Positions 51,865-60,256 of a stretch of 64,000 nt of DNA are shown one piece after another; the stretch's first letter is position 1, and the number at the start of each line of letters is the position of its first letter. The position numbers and the translations under genes were made by a program. The stretch lies in the NCBI GenBank assembly GCA_002381865.1, contig DFYO01000055.1, forward strand, positions 1 through 64,000, in the 5' to 3' direction. Under the pieces are notes generated by a model. The model was not told the DNA's origin, did no database searches, and saw only the letters and a list, made by a program, of their open reading frames with translations. The stretch comes from Clostridiales bacterium UBA4080. Its GTDB lineage: Bacteria > Bacillota > Clostridia > Lachnospirales > Vallitaleaceae.

Positions 51865-51901
51865 CAAGAAGAGCATCCCCTGGATGCTCTTCTTGTTTAT
51901 T
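51865..51901 (+). terminator. Hairpin between Dabb gene and cinA
   Basis: A perfect 14-bp stem CAAGAAGAGCATCC (51865-51878) with its complement (51882-51895), loop CCT, then TTTATT. It overlaps the last bases before the cinA stop. It suits termination of plus-strand transcripts; in the minus direction no U-run follows. Confidence 0.6.
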
Positions 51902-51923
51902 AAAAAGGCTCTTCTTGTTTATT
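51886..51923. repeat. 16-bp direct repeat across the cinA stop
   Basis: GCTCTTCTTGTTTATT occurs at 51886-51901 and 51908-51923. One copy encodes the last residues (NKQEE) of CinA and the other lies over and beyond its stop, so a short tandem duplication probably reshaped the gene end. Confidence 0.8.
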
Positions 51924-53147
51924 GAGCACTCTATATAAAAATGCAAGGGCTTGTTTTGTGGTATTTTCTCTTATTTTATTTCTATTACCCTTTAAGAGTA
52001 TTTTTTTTGTATATATATTATCCTTATAATCAATTGCCATCCAAATAAGTCCAACTGGCTTATGCTCAGTCCCGCCTCCTGGACCAACAATACCTGAAAT
52101 GCTAATTCCAATATCTGTATCTGATATCATTCTTATATTTCTAGCCATCTCTTTCACCACAATTTCACTTACAGCTCCTTGTGACTGAAGAACGTCAGGT
52201 CTGATTCCAAGTAATTTGTTTTTGGATTCATAGGAATAAGCTATAATTCCCTGTACAAATACCTTTGAAGCTCCTGTAACATCTATAATACTACTTGAAA
52301 ACAAGCCTCCAGTGCAGGATTCTGCCACTGATAAAGTAAGTTCCTTATCCATTAAAAGCTTAACTATTACTTCATTAAGCTCTTTATCATCATTTGTATA
52401 TATATACTCTTCAAGATATATCCTCAATTCATCCTCTGCTTGATTTAAAAGTTCTATTGCTTTCTCCTTATCGTTCTCTTTTACGGTTATTCTAAAGTGA
52501 ACCTCAGAGGTTTTTGCATAAGGGGCTATCGTTGGATTTGTCTGTTTGTCTATTACGTGCTGAACAAGCTCTGCAGCTTTACTTTCGCCTATTCCAATTA
52601 GCTTTATTGTTCTAGAAAAAATACTTGTTGAACTTATCTTTTGAATTATCGGTTTGATTTGTTCTTCAAACATTGGTTTCATTTCATTTGGAGGCCCCGG
52701 TAAGCAAAAATACATTTTATCATTATGCTTAAGAAAAATGCCAGGAGCTGTACCGTTGTCATTTTTTATTGCAATTGCATCCTCTGGAATATAAGCCTGC
52801 TTAATATTTGTTTTTCCAGGAGAAATACCTCTGGAAATAAAGTAATCATTAATAATGCTTTCTGACTGTTTATCCAAAATAAGCTTTTTTGCCATTGCTT
52901 TTGCCAATGTCTCCTTTGTAATATCGTCACCTGTCGGGCCTAAGCCTCCAGTTAAAATAACAATATCACTTCTTTTACCTGCTTGAATTATTGCCTCAGT
53001 TAATCTATCTTCGTTATCACCAACAACTGTTTGATAATAGAGGTCAATCCCAAGTTCAGCAAGCTGTAGACTTAAATATCTTGCATTAGTATTTAAAATA
53101 TCTCCTAATAACAGCTCTGTGCCAACTGATATAATTTCTCCTACCAT
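51900..53147 (-). CDS. cinA: CinA-family protein (competence/damage-inducible, NMN deamidase)
   Basis: A 415-residue CinA. The N-terminal MoCF-like domain has EIISVGTELLLGDILNTNAR, VILTGGLGPTGDDITKE and CLPGPPNEMKPMFEEQIKP. The C-terminal PncC domain has SVAESCTGGLFSSSIIDVTG and GIVGPGGGTEHKPVGLIW, the amidase that recycles nicotinamide mononucleotide. GGAG precedes the ATG. It follows pgsA by 20 bp, the common rimO-pgsA-cinA order. Confidence 0.95.
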   Translation of the reverse strand: MVGEIISVGTELLLGDILNTNARYLSLQLAELGIDLYYQTVVGDNEDRLTEAIIQAGKRSDIVILTGGLGPTGDDITKETLAKAMAKKLILDKQSESIINDYFISRGISPGKTNIKQAYIPEDAIAIKNDNGTAPGIFLKHNDKMYFCLPGPPNEMKPMFEEQIKPIIQKISSTSIFSRTIKLIGIGESKAAELVQHVIDKQTNPTIAPYAKTSEVHFRITVKENDKEKAIELLNQAEDELRIYLEEYIYTNDDKELNEVIVKLLMDKELTLSVAESCTGGLFSSSIIDVTGASKVFVQGIIAYSYESKNKLLGIRPDVLQSQGAVSEIVVKEMARNIRMISDTDIGISISGIVGPGGGTEHKPVGLIWMAIDYKDNIYTKKILLKGNRNKIRENTTKQALAFLYRVLNKQEEPF

Positions 53148-53167
53148 ATTTTTTCTCCTTGGCTGCT

Positions 53168-53704
53168 TTAGTTTTCTTTAAACACACTTATATTTTTAAT
53201 AATGTACTCTGTTCCTGAGACAACTGTAAACAGTAGTGATGCATATATTAAAATCATTTCTACTAATTTTATTCCTTCAAAATTAAAATGGAATAATAAC
53301 ACAATAATCATAATTAGTGTTGTAAAGGTTTTTATTTTCCCCCACCAGTTTGCGGCAATAACCTTTCCATTTGTTGCAGCAACAAGCCTAACCCCACTAA
53401 TTGCAAATTCCCTGCTGATTATTACAATTACTATCCACGCTGGAACCATTCCTTGCTCAACAAAATAAATCAACGCAGCAGATACCAATAGCTTATCAGC
53501 AAGAGGATCCATAAATTTTCCAAAATCAGTTACAAGATTTTTGCTTCTTGCCAGATAGCCGTCAAACCAATCAGTAACACTTGCAATAATAAAAATGGAA
53601 ACTGCAGTATAGTTTGCTAAATCCCCTTTTAATAAATACAAGGCCAATAAAAAAAATGGTATAAGTACTACTCTCAATACAGTTAGTTTATTTGCGATAT
53701 TCAT
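53168..53704 (-). CDS. pgsA: CDP-diacylglycerol-glycerol-3-phosphate phosphatidyltransferase
   Basis: A 178-residue membrane enzyme that makes phosphatidylglycerol phosphate. The CDP-alcohol motif D-x2-DG-x2-AR-x8-G-x3-D-x3-D is complete in TDWFDGYLARSKNLVTDFGK with FMDPLAD. Several membrane helices surround it. It starts 1 bp after rimO and precedes cinA. Confidence 0.96.
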   Translation of the reverse strand: MNIANKLTVLRVVLIPFFLLALYLLKGDLANYTAVSIFIIASVTDWFDGYLARSKNLVTDFGKFMDPLADKLLVSAALIYFVEQGMVPAWIVIVIISREFAISGVRLVAATNGKVIAANWWGKIKTFTTLIMIIVLLFHFNFEGIKLVEMILIYASLLFTVVSGTEYIIKNISVFKEN

Positions 53705-53705
53705 A

Positions 53706-55037
53706 TTATTCTCCCGCCTCTCCTATTAAATCATATTCCTGTGCTTGTACTATTTCTACATTAATAATTTGCCCTGTTAACAGTTCAAATGAGCTTTTAA
53801 AGAATACCATTCCATCTACATTTGGTGCATCCATATATGACCGTCCACAGTAAACCTCTTCCTCTGGCAAATATCCTTCCACTATAACATCAATACTTTT
53901 ACCAATCAAAGCTTCGTTGTTTTGAAATGAAATCTCTTGTTGAATTATCATTATTTCTTCTTGTCTTTTTTTCTTAACGTCCTCTTGAATCTGCATATCC
54001 ATCTCTGCTGCTGGTGTTCCCTCTTCAAGAGAATAAGTGAATACCCCTAATCTGTTAAGCTTTGTTTTTTCAACAAAATCTCGTAATTCAATGTATTCCT
54101 CCTCTGTTTCTCCTGGAAAGCCAACAATCAAGGTGCTTCTGATACATATATCAGGTATTTCATTTCTCAGCTTATTGATTACATTTTCAATTGTTGCTCT
54201 ATTGCTAAGCCTTGCCATATTATTTAGTATGCGATTATTTATATGCTGTATTGGAATATCAATATATGGCAGTACTTTTTTTTCTGTTTTTATTGTATTA
54301 ATAAGCTCATCTGTTATATCCTCTGGATAACAATACAATAATCTTATCCATTCTAATCCTTCAACTTCAGCAAGCTGTTTAAGGAGCTTTGGCAGCATTC
54401 TTTTTCCATATAAATCCATTCCATATTTGGTTGTATCCTGTGCAACAAGTATAATTTCTTTTTTACCCATTTCCACTAACTGCTCTGCCTCTAATATTAA
54501 GTCTTCTAGCTTTCTACTTCTGTAAACACCCCTTAGCTTTGGAATAATACAATAGGTGCAGTTATTATTACAGCCTTCAGCAATTTTCAAATAAGCAAAT
54601 GCTGTTGTTGGACTAACCATTCTTTTTGATTTCAAATCAGGGGAATAATTAATATCTGAAAAAGAACTACATCTTCCATTTTCTAATGCCTGGTTAATAA
54701 CCTCTAAAATTTCATCATAATTTGAGGTTCCAATGGCTCCATCTATTTCTGGAAGTTCAGTAAATAATTCATCCTTATATCGTTCAGAAAGGCAGCCTGT
54801 AACTATAAGAGCCTTGCATTTCCCTGTTTTTTTATGCTCAGCCATTTCCAAAATGGTTTCGATGCTTTCTTCCTTTGCATCATGAATAAAGCTGCAGGTA
54901 TTAACTACAATAACATCTGCCTCAGTTTCATCGGCAGTTATACTAAAGCTATTGTCAGCTAATATTCCAAGCATTACTTCACTATCTACTAAATTCTTAT
55001 CGCAGCCTAGCGATACAAAAAACACTTTTTTATTCAA
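53706..55037 (-). CDS. rimO: Ribosomal protein S12 methylthiotransferase RimO
   Basis: A 443-residue radical-SAM enzyme that methylthiolates an Asp of ribosomal protein S12. FFVSLGCDKNLVDSEVMLGI, VNTCSFIHDAKEESIETILE, TGCLSERYKDEL and the CxxxCxxC in AEGCNNNCTYCIIPKLRG define it; a TRAM domain ends it. The likely start is TTG at 55035-55037, preceded by AGGGTG; an ATG at 55070 would overlap the folD end. It shares fold and motifs with MiaB. Confidence 0.95.
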   Translation of the reverse strand: MNKKVFFVSLGCDKNLVDSEVMLGILADNSFSITADETEADVIVVNTCSFIHDAKEESIETILEMAEHKKTGKCKALIVTGCLSERYKDELFTELPEIDGAIGTSNYDEILEVINQALENGRCSSFSDINYSPDLKSKRMVSPTTAFAYLKIAEGCNNNCTYCIIPKLRGVYRSRKLEDLILEAEQLVEMGKKEIILVAQDTTKYGMDLYGKRMLPKLLKQLAEVEGLEWIRLLYCYPEDITDELINTIKTEKKVLPYIDIPIQHINNRILNNMARLSNRATIENVINKLRNEIPDICIRSTLIVGFPGETEEEYIELRDFVEKTKLNRLGVFTYSLEEGTPAAEMDMQIQEDVKKKRQEEIMIIQQEISFQNNEALIGKSIDVIVEGYLPEEEVYCGRSYMDAPNVDGMVFFKSSFELLTGQIINVEIVQAQEYDLIGEAGE

Positions 55038-55047
55038 TATAATCACC

Positions 55048-55890
55048 CTATTCCTTAGCTGCCTGAACACAGTTTTTCATAAGCATCGCAATTGTCATAG
55101 GTCCGATTCCTCCTGGAACAGGAGTTATAGCAGCTGCTAATTCCTTACACGCTTCAAAATCAACATCACCACAAAGCTTTCCTGTTTCTAATCTGTTAAT
55201 TCCAACATCAACTATTACCGCACCCTCTTTTACAAAATCAGGTGTTACAAAGTTAGCTCTTCCAATTGCTGCAACCAATATATCTGCCTGTTTACACTCT
55301 GATGCCAGGTCTTTTGTTCTTGAATGACATATAGTAACTGTTGCATTTTCTCTAAGCATTAATAGTGAAATTGGCTTGCCAACAATATTGCTTCTGCCAA
55401 TCACTACACATTTTTTACCTTGCATCTCTATATTATATCTTTTTAACAGTTCAATAATCCCATATGGTGTACAGGAAATGAACCCCTTACTGCCAATGCT
55501 TAAGTTGCCGACACTAATTGGATGGAACCCGTCAACATCCTTTCTATAATCTATTGCCAATAATACCTTATCTTCATCTATATGTTTAGGTAATGGTAAC
55601 TGAACTAATATTCCATGTACGTCGTCTCTATTATTTAGCTGATTAACTAGCTCTAAAAGCTCTTCTTCAGTTGTTGATTGATCTAGCTCATAGGATAATG
55701 AGCGAATTCCAACATATTCACATGCAATTTTTTTATTTTTAACATATACCTGTGAAGCTGGATCGCTTCCTACTAATACCACTGCGAGTGTTGGTTCAAT
55801 ACCATTTTTTTTAAGCTCTGAAACCTCAACCTTCAATTCATCCTTTATTTCTTGAGCCGTTTTTTTACCATCTAATATTATTGTTTCCAT
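55048..55890 (-). CDS. folD: Bifunctional methylene-THF dehydrogenase / methenyl-THF cyclohydrolase
   Basis: A 280-residue enzyme of the folate one-carbon pathway. DGKKTAQEIKDELKVEV, AVVLVGSDPASQVYVKNKK (catalytic Lys region), ILVQLPLPKHIDEDKVLLAI, DVDGFHPISVGNL, VVIGRSNIVGKPISLLMLRE and PVPGGIGPMTIAMLMKN are all present. I chose the ATG at 55890, with GGAGGAATAAGCAA upstream; a longer frame to 56046 would overlap fhs and add 52 unrelated residues. It follows fhs after 121 bp. Confidence 0.97.
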   Translation of the reverse strand: METIILDGKKTAQEIKDELKVEVSELKKNGIEPTLAVVLVGSDPASQVYVKNKKIACEYVGIRSLSYELDQSTTEEELLELVNQLNNRDDVHGILVQLPLPKHIDEDKVLLAIDYRKDVDGFHPISVGNLSIGSKGFISCTPYGIIELLKRYNIEMQGKKCVVIGRSNIVGKPISLLMLRENATVTICHSRTKDLASECKQADILVAAIGRANFVTPDFVKEGAVIVDVGINRLETGKLCGDVDFEACKELAAAITPVPGGIGPMTIAMLMKNCVQAAKE

Positions 55891-56011
55891 TTGCTTATTC
55901 CTCCAAAAATTTTCTTTATTTATAATAAATAATAAACGGATACCCGACCTTTGCTTGTGCAAAAAATCATTATCCAATTGCAAGCTTCTTGTGCTTAAGC
56001 TAATAAGCGTT

Positions 56012-57682
56012 CTAAAACAATCCTGATACAATTCCATGCTTATCAATATTAATTGATTCTGCAGCAGGAATTTTAGGCAATCCCGGCATAACCATTATGT
56101 CACCTGTTATTGCAACAATAAAGCCTGCCCCAGCGGATAATTTTATTTCACTTACATTAATTTCAAAATCCGTCGGTCTGCCAATAAGCTTTGGCTGGTC
56201 TGAAAGTGAATACTGTGTTTTGGCAATACAAATAGGAAGTCCACCCTTACTCATATCTTCAATTCTATGAATTGCTTTATTAGCTTTATGTGAGTATTTT
56301 ACACCCTTAGCACCATATATCTTGGTTGCTATTATATTTATCTTTTCTTTTATTGAATCTGTCTCATTGTATAGATAAGTAAAATTAGATTCAACATTAT
56401 TAACAGCTTCAACTACCTTTTTTGCCAAATCAACTCCGCCATATCCTCCATGCTTCCATACTTCAGCTAATGCAAATTCACAACCAAGTGCTTCACATGC
56501 ATTTTTAACAAATTCAATTTCTTCCTCGCTATCATGTAAAAATGTATTTAGGGTTACAACTATTGGTACTCCAAATAATCTTAAATTTTCAATATGCTTT
56601 TCTAAATTAACAAAGCCATCCTTAACTGCATCTGTATCAGGTTGGTCCAAATGACTTTTCGCCACACCGCCATTATATTTTAATGCTCTTATTGTTGCAA
56701 CAAGTACTACAGCATCAGGCTTTAGACCAGCTTTTCTGCATTTTATATCAAAGAATTTTTCAGCTCCTAAATCAGCTCCAAATCCAGCCTCTGTAATAAC
56801 AATATCAGATAGCTTTAAAGCATATCTTGTAGCTATAACACTGTTACAGCCATGAGCAATATTTGCAAAAGGACCACCATGCATTATTACCGGCGTATTC
56901 TCTAATGTCTGAACAAGATTAGGTTTAATTGCATCCTTAAGTAGTACTGCCATTGCGCCATCTGCCTTCAAATCCTTTACATAAATAGGTTTACCTTCAT
57001 AGCTATAGGCTATAAGCATTTCTCCAAGTCGCCTCTTTAAATCTTCAATGTCCTCAGACAAGCACAAAATCGCCATTACCTCTGAAGCTACCGCAATCAT
57101 AAAACCATCTTCCCTTGGTATTCCTTGGTTTTTTCCGCCTAAGCCAACAACAATATGTCTTAATACCCTGTCATTCATATCTATAACTCTTTTCCAAAGT
57201 ATTGACCTTTGGTCTATACCTAGAACATTTCCCTGATGGAGGTGATTATCAATTAATGCAGATAGCAAATTATGAGCAGAGCTGACTGCATGAATATCTC
57301 CAGTAAAATGAAGATTAATGTCTTCCATAGGTACAACCTGAGAATATCCTCCTCCAGCAGCTCCTCCTTTAATCCCCATACACGGCCCTAATGAAGGTTC
57401 GCGAAGGGTAATTATAGAGCTTAATCCGAGTTTGTTTATTGCCTGTCCAAGACCTACAGTAATTGTTGTCTTTCCTTCCCCTGCCGGAGTAGGGTTAATT
57501 GCTGTCACAAGTACAAGCTTTCCATTAGGATTATCCTTTATTTTATCCCACAGGTTATCTGATAGTTTCGCTTTGTACTTTCCATATAATTCTAAATCAT
57601 CTTCTGAAATATTTAGTTGCTGAGCTATTTTTACAATAGGCTCCATTACTGCTTCGTTCGCAATTTGAATGTCTGTTTTCAC
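56012..57682 (-). CDS. fhs: Formate-tetrahydrofolate ligase
   Basis: A 556-residue ATP-dependent enzyme that activates formate to 10-formyl-THF. The P-loop AINPTPAGEGKTTITVGLGQ, then LREPSLGPCMGIKGGAAGGG and PMEDINLHFTGDIHAVSSAH are diagnostic; the C-terminus has FIVAITGDIMVMPGLPK. The start is GTG (57680-57682) with GGAGG upstream. With folD it forms the one-carbon entry used for purines, formyl-Met and, in acetogens, carbon fixation; no other acetogenesis genes are here. Confidence 0.97.
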   Translation of the reverse strand: MKTDIQIANEAVMEPIVKIAQQLNISEDDLELYGKYKAKLSDNLWDKIKDNPNGKLVLVTAINPTPAGEGKTTITVGLGQAINKLGLSSIITLREPSLGPCMGIKGGAAGGGYSQVVPMEDINLHFTGDIHAVSSAHNLLSALIDNHLHQGNVLGIDQRSILWKRVIDMNDRVLRHIVVGLGGKNQGIPREDGFMIAVASEVMAILCLSEDIEDLKRRLGEMLIAYSYEGKPIYVKDLKADGAMAVLLKDAIKPNLVQTLENTPVIMHGGPFANIAHGCNSVIATRYALKLSDIVITEAGFGADLGAEKFFDIKCRKAGLKPDAVVLVATIRALKYNGGVAKSHLDQPDTDAVKDGFVNLEKHIENLRLFGVPIVVTLNTFLHDSEEEIEFVKNACEALGCEFALAEVWKHGGYGGVDLAKKVVEAVNNVESNFTYLYNETDSIKEKINIIATKIYGAKGVKYSHKANKAIHRIEDMSKGGLPICIAKTQYSLSDQPKLIGRPTDFEINVSEIKLSAGAGFIVAITGDIMVMPGLPKIPAAESINIDKHGIVSGLF

Positions 57683-57702
57683 GTCAAAACCTCCGCATCA
57701 AT

Positions 57703-60237
57703 TTATATGTAATCCTTCTGATTTTCTTGCTCGTTATCCTCTAGCTGTTCTTCCTCATTAATTGATTGATTTTTCATTCTATAATACTCGTCCATTGAAA
57801 CATTAACTTTTCTTGGCTTGCTTCCCTCCTCAGGTCCAATATATCCTGCCTCATAAAGCTGGTCAACAATTCTTGCAGCTCTATTGTAGCCTACTCTGAA
57901 TCTTCTTTGAATCATAGATGCTGAGGCCTTTTCTTTTTCAATTACCAGCTCTAAGGCTTCCTCGAAGAGGCTGTCATTATCTGCCGTGTCTCCATTACTC
58001 TGAGTATCATTTTTATCTTCATTTGAAATCTGTTCCAAAATACTTTTATCATAATTAGGTTTTTGGCTAGCCTTTAAGAATTCAACTACCTTTTCAACCT
58101 CTTTATCAGAAATAAAAGCTCCTTGAACACGAATAGGTTTAGGAAGTCCTACAGGATAATAAAGCATATCTCCTTTTCCTACAAGCTTTTCTGCACCATT
58201 CATATCAATAATAGTTCTTGAATCAACTCCAGATGATACTGCAAATGCAATTCTAGATGGAATATTAGCTTTAATAATGCCTGTAATAACATCTACTGAT
58301 GGTCTTTGCGTAGCTAAAATCAAATGAATTCCTGCTGCTCTAGCCATCTGCGCTAATCTGCAAATCGCATCCTCAACATCCTTTGCCGCCACCTGCATCA
58401 AGTCTGCTAGCTCATCTACAACTATTACAATCTGCGGAAGCTTATTTAAACCTTCCATTTCAGCATATTTATTATATCCTGACAAATCCCTTACATTTGA
58501 ATTAGCAAATAGCTGATATCTCTCAGACATTTCCTGCACTGCCCAATATAAAGCTCCTGCTGCTTTTTTTGGGTCTGTTACGACAGGAATAAGGAGATGT
58601 GGAATTCCGTTATACACCTTTAGTTCAACTACCTTTGGGTCAATCATTAAGAGCTTAACCTCATTTGGACTTGCTTTATAAAGAATGCTAGTTATCAGCG
58701 TATTGATACAAACACTTTTTCCAGAACCTGTTGAGCCAGAAATAAGCATATGCGGCATTCTTGCAATATCAGCTACTATTGTTTCACCGCTTATATCCTT
58801 ACCTAATGCAAAGGCAATTTTCGAAGGAAAACGCTTGAATTTCTCATTGTCTATCACTTCTTTAATATATACAGAACTCACTTCTTTGTTCGGCACTTCA
58901 ATTCCAACCAATGCTTTCCCAGGAATAGGCGCTTCTATCCTTATGCCAGAGGCTGCTAAATTCAGCGCAATATCATCGGATAGATTTACAATCTTACTTA
59001 CCTTAACTCCTTGCTCAGGCTGCAGCTCATATCGTGTAACTGTAGGTCCGTAGCTTACATTTACAACCCTTGCCTGAACTCCAAAGCTATTTAATGTTTG
59101 TTCTAATTTTTCTGCGTTTTTTTGAAGCAATTCAGATGAACTTTTAACTCCCGAATTAGGATTGTCCTTCAATAGCTGCAAGGGTGGAAATTCATATAGC
59201 GATTTGCTTACGGGAATCTTAATTTCTTCCTTGAATTTTTCAATGTCCTGTTTGTCTATTTTGATTTTTTCTTGCTTTTTACTATCCTTTTCCTCAAAAA
59301 ATGAAATCTGTATCGAATCTTTTTTATTCTGCGCATCTAAAGACTTCTCTCTAAGAGCCTCATTAAAATCATCAGCCTCTTCAATATCAATTGAAGCTTC
59401 TTGATTAATCGTAGCTGAAATATCAGACTCCTTAGCTTTGCTAGCCTCATCATCATATATAAGAGATTTATCCAGCATATTAAAAGGTTTTATATCTGAC
59501 CTATTATTTTGTCGCTCATATCTTTCACTAACCGTTTCTTGTTCTCTTTCTTGAATTTTTTCTTTTTTATTATTTTGATATTTCAGTTTTTTTTCATTTA
59601 TTTGCTCTTTGCCAGAGTTATAAGTAGTTTTTCCAATTAAATGAAGCTTAACAGATACTTTTTTTATTATTTCAAAAAAAGATTTTTCTGTTAGCAATAC
59701 TAAAAGCGATAGATTAATTAAAAATAATATCAGCATACTTCCAGTTTTTCCAAGAATAATTACAAATAAATCTCCAATTAATCCTCCTGCGAGGCCTCCT
59801 CCTGCCTTTGCATTACCTGATATCATAAAATAGTTTTTAAGTGCAGGAAAAAACATGCTTTTACCCATTAAATATATATTAATTTGGGAGCCCTTTGTAT
59901 ATATAACATGAATAAAAGATGCTATTGCAAAAATCAACAAAGAAATAAGTATCAACTTGTGATGAAGTCTTTTATTGTTTTTATTTGCTATTTTATATGC
60001 TGTGGCCGCTAATAGTATTACTGGTATTAAAAATGCTACAAATCCAAATATTCCAAATAAAAAATCCGATAAATATTCACCTGCAACTCCTCCAAGCTTA
60101 AGATACATACTAAGCATTGAAAAAATACATATTCCTATTACAAAAATAGCAATTATCTCATCTCTGAGCTTATTGTTGGCAGTTTGTTCTTTTTTTACAT
60201 ATGTTCGTTTTTTTGTTTTAATATTTTTTGGAGCCAT
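57703..60237 (-). CDS. ftsK: FtsK/SpoIIIE-family DNA translocase
   Basis: An 844-residue septal DNA pump that clears chromosomes from the division or sporulation septum. Four or more membrane helices occupy residues 25-185. A charged linker (200-340) follows. The motor has Walker A SGSTGSGKSVCINTLI (501-508 core), Walker B PQIVIVVDELADLMQ and LATQRPSVDVITGIIKANIP. The C-terminal winged gamma domain (ASASMIQRRFRVGYNRAARI with VDQLYEAGYIGP) reads polar DNA signals. FtsK versus SpoIIIE cannot be settled from sequence alone. GGGAGG precedes the ATG. Confidence 0.94.
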   Translation of the reverse strand: MAPKNIKTKKRTYVKKEQTANNKLRDEIIAIFVIGICIFSMLSMYLKLGGVAGEYLSDFLFGIFGFVAFLIPVILLAATAYKIANKNNKRLHHKLILISLLIFAIASFIHVIYTKGSQINIYLMGKSMFFPALKNYFMISGNAKAGGGLAGGLIGDLFVIILGKTGSMLILFLINLSLLVLLTEKSFFEIIKKVSVKLHLIGKTTYNSGKEQINEKKLKYQNNKKEKIQEREQETVSERYERQNNRSDIKPFNMLDKSLIYDDEASKAKESDISATINQEASIDIEEADDFNEALREKSLDAQNKKDSIQISFFEEKDSKKQEKIKIDKQDIEKFKEEIKIPVSKSLYEFPPLQLLKDNPNSGVKSSSELLQKNAEKLEQTLNSFGVQARVVNVSYGPTVTRYELQPEQGVKVSKIVNLSDDIALNLAASGIRIEAPIPGKALVGIEVPNKEVSSVYIKEVIDNEKFKRFPSKIAFALGKDISGETIVADIARMPHMLISGSTGSGKSVCINTLITSILYKASPNEVKLLMIDPKVVELKVYNGIPHLLIPVVTDPKKAAGALYWAVQEMSERYQLFANSNVRDLSGYNKYAEMEGLNKLPQIVIVVDELADLMQVAAKDVEDAICRLAQMARAAGIHLILATQRPSVDVITGIIKANIPSRIAFAVSSGVDSRTIIDMNGAEKLVGKGDMLYYPVGLPKPIRVQGAFISDKEVEKVVEFLKASQKPNYDKSILEQISNEDKNDTQSNGDTADNDSLFEEALELVIEKEKASASMIQRRFRVGYNRAARIVDQLYEAGYIGPEEGSKPRKVNVSMDEYYRMKNQSINEEEQLEDNEQENQKDYI

Positions 60238-60256
60238 GAAAACCTCCCTTTATTAC

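Noticed and set aside
55891..56011. Folate riboswitch between fhs and folD
   Set aside because: The gap holds short direct repeats and small AT hairpins but nothing that matches the tetrahydrofolate riboswitch pattern as I know it.
55891..56046. N-terminal extension of FolD
   Set aside because: The 52 extra residues overlap fhs and precede a clear GGAGG-ATG start that gives the family N-terminus.
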